Of a stretch of DNA of 64,000 bases, positions 14,503 through 28,713 are shown piece by piece. The notes beneath the pieces are model-generated. The model searched no databases. It was not told where the DNA came from and was given only the letters and a program-made list of their open reading frames with translations. The translations under genes were made by a program, and so were the position numbers. The stretch spans positions 1 to 64,000 of the forward strand of contig NZ_BCSR01000005.1 in the NCBI RefSeq assembly GCF_001570965.1, in the 5' to 3' direction. Within the stretch, counting starts at the first letter, position 1; the number at the start of each line of letters is the position of its first letter. The stretch comes from Janibacter corallicola NBRC 107790. GTDB taxonomy: Bacteria > Actinomycetota > Actinomycetes > Actinomycetales > Dermatophilaceae.

Positions 14503-15987
14503 ATGACTGCCAGCACGGTCGACACGACCGCCCCTCAGATCGCCGTCAACGACATCGGCTCTGAGGAAGATCTTCTCGCCGCGATCGATTCCACGATCAA
14601 GGACTTCAACGACGGCGACATCGTCGAGGGCCACATCGTCAAGGTGGACCGCGACGAGGTTCTGCTCGACATCGGGTACAAGACCGAGGGCGTCATCCCC
14701 TCGCGCGAGCTGTCCATCAAGCACGACGTCGACCCGGACGAGGTCGTCGAGGTCGGCGATGAGGTCGAGGCCCTCGTCCTCCAGAAGGAGGACAAGGAAG
14801 GTCGCCTGATCCTGTCCAAGAAGCGTGCGCAGTACGAGCGCGCCTGGGGCACGATCGAGAAGATCAAGGAGGAGGACGGCGTCGTCACCGGCTCCGTCAT
14901 CGAGGTCGTCAAGGGCGGTCTCATTCTCGACATCGGCCTGCGCGGCTTCCTCCCGGCCTCGCTGGTCGAGATGCGCCGCGTCCGCGACCTCCAGCCGTAC
15001 GTCGGCAAGGAGATCGAGGCGAAGATCATCGAGCTGGACAAGAACCGCAACAACGTGGTCCTCTCCCGCCGCGCCTGGCTGGAGCAGACCCAGTCCGAGG
15101 TGCGCACCAGCTTCCTCAAGGAGCTCCAGAAGGGTCAGGTCCGCACCGGCACGGTCTCCTCGATCGTCAACTTCGGTGCCTTCGTCGACCTCGGTGGCGT
15201 CGACGGCCTGGTCCACGTCTCCGAGCTGTCCTGGAAGCACATCGACCACCCCTCCGAGGTCGTCCAGGTCGGCGACGAGGTCACCGTCGAGGTCCTGGAC
15301 GTCGACATGGACCGCGAGCGGGTCTCGCTGTCGCTCAAGGCGACGCAGGAGGACCCCTGGCAGCACTTCGCCCGGACCCACGCGATCGGTCAGGTCGTCC
15401 CGGGCAAGGTCACCAAGCTCGTGCCCTTCGGTGCCTTCGTGCGCGTCGAGGACGGCATCGAGGGCCTCGTGCACATCTCCGAGCTGGCCGAGCGCCACGT
15501 CGAGCTGCCGGAGCAGATCGTGAGCGTCGGCCAGGAGGTCTTCGTCAAGGTCATCGACATCGACCTCGAGCGCCGTCGCATCTCGCTGAGCCTGAAGCAG
15601 GCCAACGCCGACGCCGCGAACCTCACCGAGTTCGACCCGACGCTCTACGGCATGGCCGCGGAGTACGACGAGCAGGGCAACTACAAGTACCCCGAGGGCT
15701 TCGACCCGGAGACCAACGAGTGGCTCGAGGGCTACGAGGCCCAGCGCGAGGCCTGGGAGAAGCAGTACGCCGACGCCCACGCCCGCTGGGAGGCCCACAG
15801 GGCCCAGATCGAGAAGGCTGCCGCCGACGACGCGGCTGCCGCGGAGGCCGGCGACGACACCGCCGCCACCTCCTACAGCTCGGACAGCAGCCCCGCCCCG
15901 TCCAGCCCGGCGACGCCGAGTACCGAGGGCACCCTGGCCTCCGACGAGGCCCTGGCCGCGCTGCGGGAGAAGCTCACTGGCAACTGA
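14503..15987 (+). CDS. rpsA: 30S ribosomal protein S1
   Basis: 494 residues, the usual length for actinobacterial S1. Four S1 RNA-binding repeats are visible at about 36-105, 122-187, 208-276 and 293-362, each with the G-x-V/I..GaFVdl..GLvHiSEl pattern (for example NFGAFVDLGGVDGLVHVSEL and PFGAFVRVEDGIEGLVHISEL). The acidic and Ala/Ser-rich C-terminal tail is poorly conserved. ATG 14503 is chosen because the first repeat starts soon after it and a GGAG lies upstream; the frame extends further but crosses the leader. Codon use is strongly biased to C-ending codons, as expected for high expression. Confidence 0.95.
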   Translation: MTASTVDTTAPQIAVNDIGSEEDLLAAIDSTIKDFNDGDIVEGHIVKVDRDEVLLDIGYKTEGVIPSRELSIKHDVDPDEVVEVGDEVEALVLQKEDKEGRLILSKKRAQYERAWGTIEKIKEEDGVVTGSVIEVVKGGLILDIGLRGFLPASLVEMRRVRDLQPYVGKEIEAKIIELDKNRNNVVLSRRAWLEQTQSEVRTSFLKELQKGQVRTGTVSSIVNFGAFVDLGGVDGLVHVSELSWKHIDHPSEVVQVGDEVTVEVLDVDMDRERVSLSLKATQEDPWQHFARTHAIGQVVPGKVTKLVPFGAFVRVEDGIEGLVHISELAERHVELPEQIVSVGQEVFVKVIDIDLERRRISLSLKQANADAANLTEFDPTLYGMAAEYDEQGNYKYPEGFDPETNEWLEGYEAQREAWEKQYADAHARWEAHRAQIEKAAADDAAAAEAGDDTAATSYSSDSSPAPSSPATPSTEGTLASDEALAALREKLTGN

Positions 15988-16005
15988 TCGGTCGCGATCG
16001 AGCCT

Positions 16006-16043
16006 CGAAGGGGGCGCCGCACCACGGTGCGGCGCCCCCTTCG
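16006..16043. terminator. rpsA terminator made of inverted CGAAGGGGG repeats
   Basis: A perfect inverted repeat with arms of 18 bp (CGAAGGGGGCGCCGCACC, 16006-16023, and its complement, 16026-16043), 19 bases after the rpsA stop. The sterically possible stem is 17 bp with a 4-base loop. It is the second terminator in the window built from facing copies of the nonamer. Confidence 0.85.
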
Positions 16044-16081
16044 TCGTGCCTCCCCGGGAACGTGGACGTCGGGCGGCCGGA

Positions 16082-16087
16082 TACCGT
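16082..16087 (+). promoter_or_regulatory. -10 box TACCGT, leaderless coaE
   Basis: TACCGT ends 7 bases before ATG 16095, and no ribosome-binding site is present. Confidence 0.5.
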
Positions 16088-16094
16088 GGCGGCC

Positions 16095-17309
16095 ATGCTG
16101 CGCTTGGGACTGACCGGCGGGATCGGATCGGGCAAGTCGACGGTCTCGCGTCGGCTGGACGAGCTCGGCGCCGTCATCGTCGATGCCGACGCCATCGCGC
16201 GCGAGGTCGTCGAGCCGGGCGAGGCGGCCCTGGAGCAGATCCGGGAGCGCTTCGGGGCGGAGGTCTTCGCCGCCGATGGCGGCCTGGACCGGCCCGCCCT
16301 CGGCCGGGTGGTCTTCGGCGACCCGGAGGCACTGGCGGCGCTCGAGGGGATCACCCACCCGGCCATCTGGTCCCGTACCGCGGAGCGGTTCGCTGCCGCG
16401 GAGGCCGCCGGGGTGCCGGTCGGCGTGCACGACATGCCGCTGCTCGTCGAGAAGCAGATGGCGGGGGAGTACCACCTCGTCGTCGTCGTCGACACCGACG
16501 AGCAGGTGCGGCTGCAGCGGCTCGTCGAGCTGCGCGGCACGCCCGAGGACGAGGCCCGCTCCCGGATGGCGGCGCAGGCGACCGACGCGCAGCGTCGGGC
16601 CGTCGCCGACGTGCTCCTGGACAACAACGGCAGCCCCGAGGACCTCGTCGCCGCGGTGGACCGGCTCTGGCGCGAGCGGCTCGTCCCCTTCGCCGACAAC
16701 CTCGCCGCAGGGCGCCGGCGGGAGCGGGAAGCGGTCGTCACGCTGTCCGACCCCGACCCCGCCTGGCCCGCTCAGGCCGCCCGGGCGATGGCCCGCATCC
16801 ACCACGCCGTCGGCGCGAGCGTGGCGACCCTCGACCACATCGGCTCGACCTCGGTGCCCGGGCTGGTCGCCAAGGACGTGCTGGACCTGCAGCTGGGTGT
16901 CGAATCGCTCGCCGACGCCGACGACCCGGAGTTCGTCGCCGCCCTGACCGCCGCCGGCTACCCACGCGTCGAGGGCTGTGTGGCCGATAACCCGAAGGTC
17001 GACGGAGACGCCACCCACGAGTGGCCGAAGCGGTTCCACGGCAGCAGTGACCCGGCCGTCGCCGTACACCTGCACGTGCGCGAGGTCGGCTCGCCGGGAT
17101 GGCGGTGGTCGTTGCTCTTCCGCGACTGGCTGCGCGGCGAATCCGCTGCCCGCGAGGAGTACACCGCGCTCAAGCGCGAGGCCGAGAGCCGGGGCCCGGC
17201 CGTGGCGGACTACGCCGAGGCCAAGGAGCCGTGGTTCGACGGGATCCACGGGAGACTGGAGGCATGGGCGCGGGAGACCGGCTGGTCACCGTCCCCGGAG
17301 CGGGCCTGA
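16095..17309 (+). CDS. coaE: dephospho-CoA kinase fused to a GrpB/UPF0157 domain
   Basis: 404 residues. Residues 1-200 are CoaE: P-loop LTGGIGSGKSTVSRRL (about 5-20), DADAIAREVV, HDMPLLVE and the C-terminal lid helix. The kinase phosphorylates the 3' hydroxyl of dephospho-CoA, the last step of CoA synthesis. Residues about 215-400 form a GrpB/UPF0157 nucleotidyltransferase-like domain (VTLSDPDPAWP, LDHIGSTSVPGLVAKDVLDLQ, HLHVREVGSPGWRW, LLFRDWLR). The same fusion is known in mycobacteria, where the second half aids folding of the kinase. The leaderless start follows TACCGT. Its stop overlaps the next start (TGATG). Confidence 0.92.
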   Translation: MLRLGLTGGIGSGKSTVSRRLDELGAVIVDADAIAREVVEPGEAALEQIRERFGAEVFAADGGLDRPALGRVVFGDPEALAALEGITHPAIWSRTAERFAAAEAAGVPVGVHDMPLLVEKQMAGEYHLVVVVDTDEQVRLQRLVELRGTPEDEARSRMAAQATDAQRRAVADVLLDNNGSPEDLVAAVDRLWRERLVPFADNLAAGRRREREAVVTLSDPDPAWPAQAARAMARIHHAVGASVATLDHIGSTSVPGLVAKDVLDLQLGVESLADADDPEFVAALTAAGYPRVEGCVADNPKVDGDATHEWPKRFHGSSDPAVAVHLHVREVGSPGWRWSLLFRDWLRGESAAREEYTALKREAESRGPAVADYAEAKEPWFDGIHGRLEAWARETGWSPSPERA

Positions 17310-17656
17310 TGCCCTCCTACCGGGTCGCCGTCGACGTGCACGGCGTGGCGCCCGGCACCGCACCGGAGAGTCTCCTGCCGCGGGCGGTCGAGCTGCTCGG
17401 CCGGGGGCACCTCGTCGAGGACTCCTCGGTGGAGATGACCCGCGGCCAGCCGCAGATCCACCTGCGCTTCCTCGTGCCCGGTGGTGCCGCCACCGACGAC
17501 GAGGCCGAGGGGGCCGTCCGCGAGCTGGTGGACGCCCTGGAGCCGGTCGCGGTCCTCGGCCGGTGGTGGCTGCGCCGCGGCCCGGGCCGGCACTGGCGGA
17601 CCGTCCGCACCGGCCACGGGGGCGAAGGGGGTACCCGGCACCCCGGCGACCGCTGA
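17309..17656 (+). CDS. uncharacterised 115-residue protein coupled to coaE
   Basis: ATG 17309 overlaps the coaE stop by one base. The protein starts MPSYRVAVDVHGVAPGTAPE and has no signal peptide or helix long enough to cross a membrane. Alternating strand-helix character (YRVAVDV, PQIHLRFLV, EGAVRELVDAL) suggests a small ferredoxin-like alpha/beta fold. The Arg/Gly-rich tail after about residue 85 (GRWWLRRGPGRHW) looks disordered or nucleic-acid binding. I do not recognise a family. The tight coupling suggests steady co-expression with coaE. Confidence 0.6.
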   Translation: MPSYRVAVDVHGVAPGTAPESLLPRAVELLGRGHLVEDSSVEMTRGQPQIHLRFLVPGGAATDDEAEGAVRELVDALEPVAVLGRWWLRRGPGRHWRTVRTGHGGEGGTRHPGDR

Positions 17657-17713
17657 GGCCCTTCGAGACGGCGCTGGCGCGCCTCCTCAGGGACCACTGT
17701 CGGAGGTGTGGCA

Positions 17714-17719
17714 TAGCGT
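17714..17719 (+). promoter_or_regulatory. -10 box TAGCGT, leaderless uvrB
   Basis: TAGCGT ends 6 bases before ATG 17726. No SOS box of the actinobacterial type (GAACN4GTTC) is seen nearby. Confidence 0.5.
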
Positions 17720-17725
17720 GGTGCC

Positions 17726-19825
<2,100 letters not shown>

Positions 19826-19913
19826 GCGCACCGGCGCCGCCCCGACAGACGTCGTGGCGACCTGGTTGTGCGACGATGTCCCCTCCACGAGTCGGCTACC
19901 CCGGAAGGTTCCC

Positions 19914-20945
19914 GTGATCTCACTCGCATCACAGCCCGCCATCATCAGCGGGGGGACGATGGACATCCCCACGTGGGTGTGGCTGGTCACGCTGGGTGTC
20001 GCCGCGGTCGTGCTCATCTTCGACGTCATCCTGGTGGCGCGCCGGCCGCACGTCCCCTCGACCCGCGAGGTGGCCACGGCCCTGAGCATCTACGTCGGGG
20101 CCGCCGTCGTCTTCGGCATCGGGCTGTGGCTCTCCCAGGGCGGCGAGCGGGGCACCGAGTTCTTCGCCGGGTGGATCACCGAGTACTCGCTCTCGGTCGA
20201 CAACCTGTTCATCTTCATCCTGATCATGGCCAAGTTCGGGGTGCCACAGCGGTTCCAGCAGACGGCGCTGCTGTGGGGCATCATCATCGCCATCGTGCTG
20301 CGCACGGTCTTCATCTTCATCGGCGCGGCCGCGATCAACCAGTTCTCCTGGGTGTTCTACATCTTCGGCTTCTTCCTCATCTACACCGCCGTGAAGCTCG
20401 CGACGGAGAGCGAGGAGGACGAGGACTGGGAGGAGCCCAAGGTCGTCGCGTGGATCCGCAGGTCCCTGCCGAGCACCGAGGAGTGGTCGGCCCACCTGTT
20501 CACGAAGGAGAACGCCAAGCGGGTGATCACCCCGCTCTTCATCACCGTCGTGGCACTGGGCATGACCGACCTGCTCTTCGCCCTCGACTCGATCCCCGCG
20601 GTGTACGGCCTGACCAAGGAGCCCTACATCGTCCTCACCGCGAACCTCTTCGCCCTCATGGGTCTGCGCCAGCTGTACTTCCTCATCGGCGGCCTGCTGA
20701 AGAAGCTCGTCTACATGAGCATCGGCCTTGCCGTGCTGCTGGCCTTCATCGGCGTCAAGCTCGTGCTGCACGCGCTGCACGAGAACGAGCTGCCCTTCAT
20801 CAACGGGGGCCAGTCCGTGCCGGTGCCGGAGATCCCGATCGCCGTCTCCCTCGGGGCGATCGTGGTCATCCTCGGCGTCACCACCGCCGCGAGCCTCATC
20901 AAGACCCGCCACGACGAGCAGGTGGGCGCCTCCAGCGAGGACTGA
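19914..20945 (+). CDS. TerC/Alx family integral membrane protein
   Basis: 343 residues from GTG 19914 (GGAAGG 5 bases upstream); ATG 19959, giving 328 residues (MDIPTWVW), is a good alternative and closer to family N-termini. About eight or nine helices. Family marks: FFAGWITEYSLSVDNLFIF (the acidic EYSLSVDN motif, which binds the transported ion in relatives) and its second copy MTDLLFALDSIPAVYGLT, the internal repeat typical of TerC. E. coli Alx and its relatives export Mn2+ and respond to alkaline pH, so a manganese or metal export role is likely. No yybP-ykoY-type leader is evident in the 88 bases upstream. Confidence 0.85.
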   Translation: MISLASQPAIISGGTMDIPTWVWLVTLGVAAVVLIFDVILVARRPHVPSTREVATALSIYVGAAVVFGIGLWLSQGGERGTEFFAGWITEYSLSVDNLFIFILIMAKFGVPQRFQQTALLWGIIIAIVLRTVFIFIGAAAINQFSWVFYIFGFFLIYTAVKLATESEEDEDWEEPKVVAWIRRSLPSTEEWSAHLFTKENAKRVITPLFITVVALGMTDLLFALDSIPAVYGLTKEPYIVLTANLFALMGLRQLYFLIGGLLKKLVYMSIGLAVLLAFIGVKLVLHALHENELPFINGGQSVPVPEIPIAVSLGAIVVILGVTTAASLIKTRHDEQVGASSED

Positions 20946-20948
20946 GGC

Positions 20949-21836
20949 TCAGCCGGCCCCCTTCGCCCGGGCCGGACGGTGGCCCATCACCAGGGCACTG
21001 GCCGTGACCACGAGCGCCATCCCGACGAGCTGGACGCCACCCAGGGTCTGCCCGAGGACGAGTAGCCCGGCGAAGGCGGCCACGGCCGGCTCCAGGCTGA
21101 GCAGGATGCCGAAGACGCCTGCGGACAGCCGCCGCAGCGCCAGCAGCTCCAGGGAGTAGGGCAGCACCGAGGAGAGCACGGCGATCCCGAGCCCCTTGAG
21201 GAGCACGTCGCCGTCCCAGCCGGCGGTCCCGTGGCGGCTCACGTCGAGGAGGGCGAAGGGGGCGATCGCCACCGTGGCCACGACCATGGACATCGCGAGC
21301 CCCTCGATGCCGGGGAAGGCGGCCCCGGCGCGGCCGGAGAAGACGATGTAGAGCGCCCAGCACACGCCGGCGAGCAGCGCGAGGACGATGCCGGTCAGCT
21401 CCAGCTCGGCGAGGGGGATGCTCAGGGCCTGCGAGATGAGCACGACCCCCACGCCCGCGGCCGCGACGGCGAGCAGGTCGCGCGGCCGCCGGGAGAGCAC
21501 CGTGGCCAGGGTGAGTGGCCCGAGGAACTCGATGGTCACGGCGACGCCGATCGGCAGGTGCCCGAGCGCCCCGTAGAAGGCGAAGTTCATGAAGCCGGTG
21601 GCCAGCCCGAAGGCGATGATCGTGCCCCAGTCCCGCCGCGCGTGCCCACGCCACCTCGGTCGCGCGACGAGAAGCAGCAGCGCGGTGGCGATGACGAGGC
21701 GCAGCAGCACCGAGCCCGCGGCACCGATCTCCGGGACGAGGGTGGCGGCCATCGCCCCGCCGAACTGCACCGACAGGATGGCCCCGAGGACGAGGAGCAC
21801 GGCCGGTGCCGGTGGGTTCTGGGTCACCCTGCGCAC
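20949..21836 (-). CDS. EamA/RhtA-like drug/metabolite transporter
   Basis: 295 residues, GTG 21836 (a second GTG three codons in is possible). Ten hydrophobic helices in two EamA halves: the first includes GFMNFAFYGALGHLPIGVAVTIEFLGPL, which matches the conserved loop of RhtA-type exporters, and the second includes SSVLPYSLELLALRRLSAGVFGILLSLEPAVAAF. RhtA exports threonine/homoserine in E. coli; substrate range here is not determinable. It is convergent with the TerC-like gene, with 3 bases between stops, and divergent from the LysE-type exporter, so two amino-acid exporters lie side by side. Confidence 0.85.
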   Translation of the reverse strand: MRRVTQNPPAPAVLLVLGAILSVQFGGAMAATLVPEIGAAGSVLLRLVIATALLLLVARPRWRGHARRDWGTIIAFGLATGFMNFAFYGALGHLPIGVAVTIEFLGPLTLATVLSRRPRDLLAVAAAGVGVVLISQALSIPLAELELTGIVLALLAGVCWALYIVFSGRAGAAFPGIEGLAMSMVVATVAIAPFALLDVSRHGTAGWDGDVLLKGLGIAVLSSVLPYSLELLALRRLSAGVFGILLSLEPAVAAFAGLLVLGQTLGGVQLVGMALVVTASALVMGHRPARAKGAG

Positions 21837-21910
21837 CCTAGGATGATGAGCAGGCCGGCGCCGCGCCGTCCGCCGCCACGAGACGCAGAGTCCACGAGAA
21901 GAGGGGGGTC

Positions 21911-22534
21911 GTGACCAGCTACCTGTCCTTCCTCGCCCTGGTCCTGTGGCTCAACCTCGCTCCGGGCCCGGACATGGCGATCACCCTGCGTGCGGCCCTG
22001 ACCCGGGGCCGGGCCTCCGGTCTGTGGACCCTCACGGGTGTGGGCCTGGCCGCCGGGGTCCAGGGACTGCTCGCGGCCGGTGGGCTCGGGGCGATCATCG
22101 TCGCGAGCGAGCCGCTCTTCCTCACCATCAAGTGGGTCGGCGCGGGCTACCTGCTGCTGCTGGGCCTGCTGGCGCTGCGCTCCGCCCGGCGCGGCCTGCC
22201 CGAGGGCGAGGAGGAGCAGCCCGCCCCGGTCGGGGGCCGGCGGCCCGGTCGACGGGCGCTGGTGCAGGGGTTCCTGTGCAATATCACCAACCCGAAGGTC
22301 CTCGCCTTCAACCTGGCGGTGCTGCCCCAGTTCGTCGGCGCCGGTGCCGGCACGACCACGCTGGTGCTGTACGCGCTCAGCCTGGCCGTCCTCGGCTCGG
22401 TCGTGCTCGTCGGCGTCGTGCTGCTGGCCGGACGGGCCCGCTCGGTCCTCGGGTCGCCGCGGATGCAGCGACGCCTGGAGGGGATGCTCGGCGTGACGAT
22501 GATCGGTTTCGGAGCGAAGGTGGCCGCGGGCTGA
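21911..22534 (+). CDS. LysE family translocator
   Basis: 207 residues, GTG preceded by GAGGGGGG. Six helices. The N-terminal NLAPGPDMAITLRAALTRGRASGL motif and the mid-protein QGFLCNITNPKVLAFNLAVLPQF motif define the LysE/RhtB family, exporters of lysine, homoserine or related compounds. A charged loop (RRGLPEGEEEQPAPVGGRRPGRR) joins the halves. The HIT gene begins 16 bases after its stop with its own apparent promoter. Confidence 0.88.
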   Translation: MTSYLSFLALVLWLNLAPGPDMAITLRAALTRGRASGLWTLTGVGLAAGVQGLLAAGGLGAIIVASEPLFLTIKWVGAGYLLLLGLLALRSARRGLPEGEEEQPAPVGGRRPGRRALVQGFLCNITNPKVLAFNLAVLPQFVGAGAGTTTLVLYALSLAVLGSVVLVGVVLLAGRARSVLGSPRMQRRLEGMLGVTMIGFGAKVAAG

Positions 22535-22538
22535 GCAG

Positions 22539-22544
22539 TAGCCT
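22539..22544 (+). promoter_or_regulatory. -10 box TAGCCT, leaderless HIT gene
   Basis: TAGCCT ends 6 bases before ATG 22551; no ribosome-binding site is present. Confidence 0.5.
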
Positions 22545-22550
22545 GCCGGC

Positions 22551-22976
22551 ATGAGTGACTGCATCTTCTGCGCGATCGTGGCCGAGGAGGCACCCTCCCT
22601 CACCGTCCACCGGGACGAGACGACGGTGGCCTTCCTCGACATCCATCCGGCGACCGAGGGGCACCTGCTCGTCGTGCCCCGCAGGCACAGCACCGACCTG
22701 ATGGAGATCAGCGACTCCGACCTGACCGATGTCGTCCTCACCGCTCGTCGGCTCGCCCGCGCCGTCACCGGGGTCGTGGGGGCGCAGGGGGTGAACCTGC
22801 TCAACTGCTGCGGCGCGGAGGCCTGGCAGACGGTGTTCCACTTCCACATGCACGTCATCCCCCGCTTCGGCGATAAGGAGCGGGATCCCTTGGAGCTGCC
22901 GTGGCGCCCGGACGTGCCCGGGGACCCCGACAGCATGCAGCAGGTGGCGACCCGGTTGGGGGACCGCCTGGGGTGA
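22551..22976 (+). CDS. HIT family nucleotide hydrolase/transferase
   Basis: 141 residues. It has the zinc-type N-terminal CIFC (residues 4-7), NLLNCCGAEAWQTVFHFHMHVIPRF with the histidine triad HFHMHVI (about 98-104), and LVVPRRHSTDL. HIT proteins act on the alpha phosphate of AMP-linked compounds such as adenosine phosphoramidate or dinucleoside polyphosphates. Length matches the family. Leaderless start after TAGCCT. The next gene is convergent, with 16 bases between stops. Confidence 0.92.
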   Translation: MSDCIFCAIVAEEAPSLTVHRDETTVAFLDIHPATEGHLLVVPRRHSTDLMEISDSDLTDVVLTARRLARAVTGVVGAQGVNLLNCCGAEAWQTVFHFHMHVIPRFGDKERDPLELPWRPDVPGDPDSMQQVATRLGDRLG

Positions 22977-22992
22977 GGGCACGGGAGGCGGG

Positions 22993-23685
22993 TCACCAGC
23001 CGCGTTCGCGCCACTCCTCCAGGTGGGGGCGCTCGGCGCCGAGGGTGCTGTCCGAGCCGTGGCCCGGGTAGAACCACGTGTCGTCGTCGTAGACCGCGAA
23101 GATCCGCTCGGTGACGTCGGCGTAGAGCGAGTCGAAGCTCTGCCCCTCCATCGTCGTGTTCCCGACCCCACCGGGGAAGAGGCTGTCACCCGTGAAGAGG
23201 TGCACGTGCCCGTGAGGGTCGTCGTAGGCGAGGGCGACGGAGCCCGGCGTGTGCCCGCGCAGGTGGATCACGTCGAGGGTGATGTCGCCGAAGGTGACGG
23301 TGTCCCCCTGCCGGAGGCGCACGTCGGGTGCCACGGGGAGGGCGTCCGCGTCGTCCTCGCCGCCGTAGGTCCGGGCCCCGGACCACTGCGCGGTCTCCTC
23401 GAGGGCACGCACGTGGTCCCAGTGCTGGTGGGTGGTCACGAGGTGGGAGAGGCCGGCTCCCCCCTTCGCACCCTCGACGAGCTCCCGGATGCGGGCCCCG
23501 TCGTCGGCCGCGTCGATGAGCAGCTGCTCGCCGGTGCTGCGGCAGGTGAGCAGGTAGACGTTGTTGTGCATCTGCGAGACGGACATCTTCCGGATCGCCA
23601 GGTCCGGCAGTTCCCGCAGGGCGACCGGGCCGCCGGGTTCGACGTCGGGGTCGTAGCCGTCGGCGGCGGGGGTGTGCTCGGTCAT
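22993..23685 (-). CDS. MBL-fold hydrolase, glyoxalase II-like
   Basis: 230 residues, ATG 23685 overlapping the stop of the upstream gene (ATGA). Metal motif THQHWDH (about 86-92) fits the THxHxDH glyoxalase II pattern. Also visible are [14 protein letters not shown] (third metal His, about 140-150), TGDSLF (bridging Asp) and [12 protein letters not shown] (last His, about 205-215). Likely cleaves thioesters such as S-lactoyl-thiol adducts or acts on a related ester; it is cytoplasmic. The thiol in this phylum would be mycothiol. Coupled translation with the GH15 gene is unexplained. Confidence 0.85.
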   Translation of the reverse strand: MTEHTPAADGYDPDVEPGGPVALRELPDLAIRKMSVSQMHNNVYLLTCRSTGEQLLIDAADDGARIRELVEGAKGGAGLSHLVTTHQHWDHVRALEETAQWSGARTYGGEDDADALPVAPDVRLRQGDTVTFGDITLDVIHLRGHTPGSVALAYDDPHGHVHLFTGDSLFPGGVGNTTMEGQSFDSLYADVTERIFAVYDDDTWFYPGHGSDSTLGAERPHLEEWRERGW

Positions 23686-25490
23686 CGGGATGCTCCTTCC
23701 GCGGCGGCGGCCCGGTCGGCATCACGCAGCGCGTAGGCCCCGCCGATGAGGGTGAGGTGGCTGAACGCCTGGGGGAAGTTGCCCACCTGGCGCCGGTTCT
23801 GCGGGTCGTACTCCTCGGCCACGAGGCCGACGTCGTTGAGCAGGCCGACGAGTCGCTCCATGAGGGCGTGCCCCTTGTCCAGTTGCCCGGTGAGGGCGTA
23901 GGCGCTGACGAGCCAGCCGGAGCAGGCGAGGAAGGGGTGCTCGTCGCCGGCGAGGCCGTCGACGCCGCTCTCGGTGCGGTAGCGCAGCAGCAGGCCGTCG
24001 CGCATGAGGTCGGCCTCCACGGCCGCGATCGTGCCGAGGACGCGGGGGTCGTCGGGCGGCAGGAAGCCGATCTGGGGGATGACGAGGAGCGAGGCGTCGA
24101 CCTCGGTCGTCACGTAGTGCTGGGTGAAGGTCTGGCGCTCCTCGTTCCAGCCGCGCTCGAGGACGTCCTCCCTGACGCGGTCACGCAGGTCGCGCCACAG
24201 CTCGACGTCGCCCTCGTAACCGTGCAGCTCGACCGCCCGGATGGCGCGGTCGAAGGCCGCCCAGATCATGACGCGGGAGTGGGTGAAGTACTGCTTCGGG
24301 CCCCTCATCTCCCACAGGCCGTGGTCCGGCTCCTGCCAGTGCTTGGCGAGGTTGTTGACCAGCGCGCGCTGGATGGCCCAGGACTGACCGGACTCCTCCA
24401 GGCCCTGCACCCGGGCCTCCTCGAGGGCGATCATGACCTCGCCGAGCACGTCGGTCTGGCGCTGGCCCACCGCGCCGTTGCCGACGCGCACGGGGCGGGA
24501 GTCGGCGTAGCCGGGCAGGTGGTCCAGCTCGCGCTCGGGCAGGTCGCGCCCACCGTCGACGGCGTACATGATCTGCATGTCCTCGGGGTCACCGGCGATC
24601 GCCCGCACCAGCCAGTCCCGCCACAGCTTGGTGGCGGACACGTGGCCGGACTTCAGCAACGCCTCGAGGGTGAGGGAGGCATCGCGCAGCCAGCAGTAGC
24701 GGTAGTCCCAGTTCCGCTCTCCGCCGAAGTCCTCGGGCAGGCTCGTGGTCGCCGCGGCGACGATGCCGCCGCGACGGGTGTCGGTGAGCAGCCGCAGCGT
24801 GAGCAGCGAGCGCACGACAGTGTCCCGGTAGGGCCCTTCGTAGGTGCACCGGTCAGCCCACTCGGAGGAGCGGGTCTCGGTGGCCTCGATGCGCGCGGGG
24901 ATGTCCAGGGGTGGCGGGATCGGCTTGTAGGAGGCGAACCAGGTGTTGGAGAAGTTGTAGTGCTCGCCGGCGCGGACGGTCCACCGGTCGTAGTGGTGCC
25001 CCTCGTCGGCGACGGGCAGGCGCGAGCCGCGCAGGACGAGCATGTCGTTGCCTGCGATGGCGGTGAGCACGTCGTGGTCGCGCACGTGGCCGGGGGAGTG
25101 GGAGACCCAGGGCCGGACCCGACCGTAGCTCGTGCGCACGATCCACTCGTGCTCCATCTCGACCTCGCCCTCGAGGCCCTCGACGATCCGGACCAGGTCG
25201 GCACGGCCATCGCCGAGTGGCATGAGATCGGTCACCTTCACCGCCCCGGTGTCGGTGCGGTGGACGGTCTCGAGGATGAAGGTGTCACCCCGGTAGGACC
25301 GGGTGGTCGTGGCCTCTCCGACGGGGCCGATGAGCCAGCGGCCGTGCTCCTTCGTGCCCAGCAGGGCGGTGAAGCACGCCGCCGAGTCGAAGCGCGGCAG
25401 GCACAGCCAGTCGACCGACCCCTTGCGCGAGATGAGGGCGACGGTCTCCGTGTCGCCCACGGCTGCGTACTCCTCGATCGGGATGCTCAT
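23682..25490 (-). CDS. glycoside hydrolase family 15 protein (trehalase/glucoamylase-like)
   Basis: 602 residues, ATG 25490, leaderless after a TAGCCT box. The N-terminal beta domain ([36 protein letters not shown]) and the (alpha/alpha)6 part ([21 protein letters not shown], about 255-275; [35 protein letters not shown]) are those of the bacterial GH15 group that includes mycobacterial trehalase. No signal peptide, so it acts on cytoplasmic alpha-glucosides, most likely trehalose. I did not assign the two catalytic acids. Glucoamylase-like activity is the alternative. Confidence 0.85.
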   Translation of the reverse strand: MSIPIEEYAAVGDTETVALISRKGSVDWLCLPRFDSAACFTALLGTKEHGRWLIGPVGEATTTRSYRGDTFILETVHRTDTGAVKVTDLMPLGDGRADLVRIVEGLEGEVEMEHEWIVRTSYGRVRPWVSHSPGHVRDHDVLTAIAGNDMLVLRGSRLPVADEGHHYDRWTVRAGEHYNFSNTWFASYKPIPPPLDIPARIEATETRSSEWADRCTYEGPYRDTVVRSLLTLRLLTDTRRGGIVAAATTSLPEDFGGERNWDYRYCWLRDASLTLEALLKSGHVSATKLWRDWLVRAIAGDPEDMQIMYAVDGGRDLPERELDHLPGYADSRPVRVGNGAVGQRQTDVLGEVMIALEEARVQGLEESGQSWAIQRALVNNLAKHWQEPDHGLWEMRGPKQYFTHSRVMIWAAFDRAIRAVELHGYEGDVELWRDLRDRVREDVLERGWNEERQTFTQHYVTTEVDASLLVIPQIGFLPPDDPRVLGTIAAVEADLMRDGLLLRYRTESGVDGLAGDEHPFLACSGWLVSAYALTGQLDKGHALMERLVGLLNDVGLVAEEYDPQNRRQVGNFPQAFSHLTLIGGAYALRDADRAAAAEGASR

Positions 25491-25496
25491 CCCGAC

Positions 25497-25502
25497 AGGC
25501 TA
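25497..25502 (-). promoter_or_regulatory. -10 box TAGCCT, leaderless GH15 gene
   Basis: On the minus strand TAGCCT ends 6 bases before the ATG at 25490, back to back with the uvrA promoter. Confidence 0.5.
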
Positions 25503-25552
25503 GAGCAGCGGGGCCTCCCCGGACGGTGGGGAGGGCTGTCGGGGGCGACGCC

Positions 25553-25558
25553 TAAGGT
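25553..25558 (+). promoter_or_regulatory. -10 box TAAGGT, leaderless uvrA
   Basis: TAAGGT ends 7 bases before GTG 25566. The GGAGGG between them would also serve as a ribosome site only if transcription began further upstream. Confidence 0.5.
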
Positions 25559-25565
25559 GGAGGGC

Positions 25566-28661
<3,096 letters not shown>

Positions 28662-28713
28662 GTCGCGCGGGCCGCGCCCTCCCCACCCCAGGCACCACGA
28701 TCATGGAGGTCCG

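Noticed and set aside
19826..19913. A manganese riboswitch (yybP-ykoY type) before the TerC-like gene
   Set aside because: The 88 bases are too short and lack the conserved internal loops I would expect. Only a normal ribosome site is seen.
23757..25565. A 600-codon open extension upstream of uvrA in the same frame
   Set aside because: It is antisense to the well-supported GH15 gene, its protein is low-complexity Val/Gly/Asp-rich text, and UvrA homologues begin near GTG 25566.
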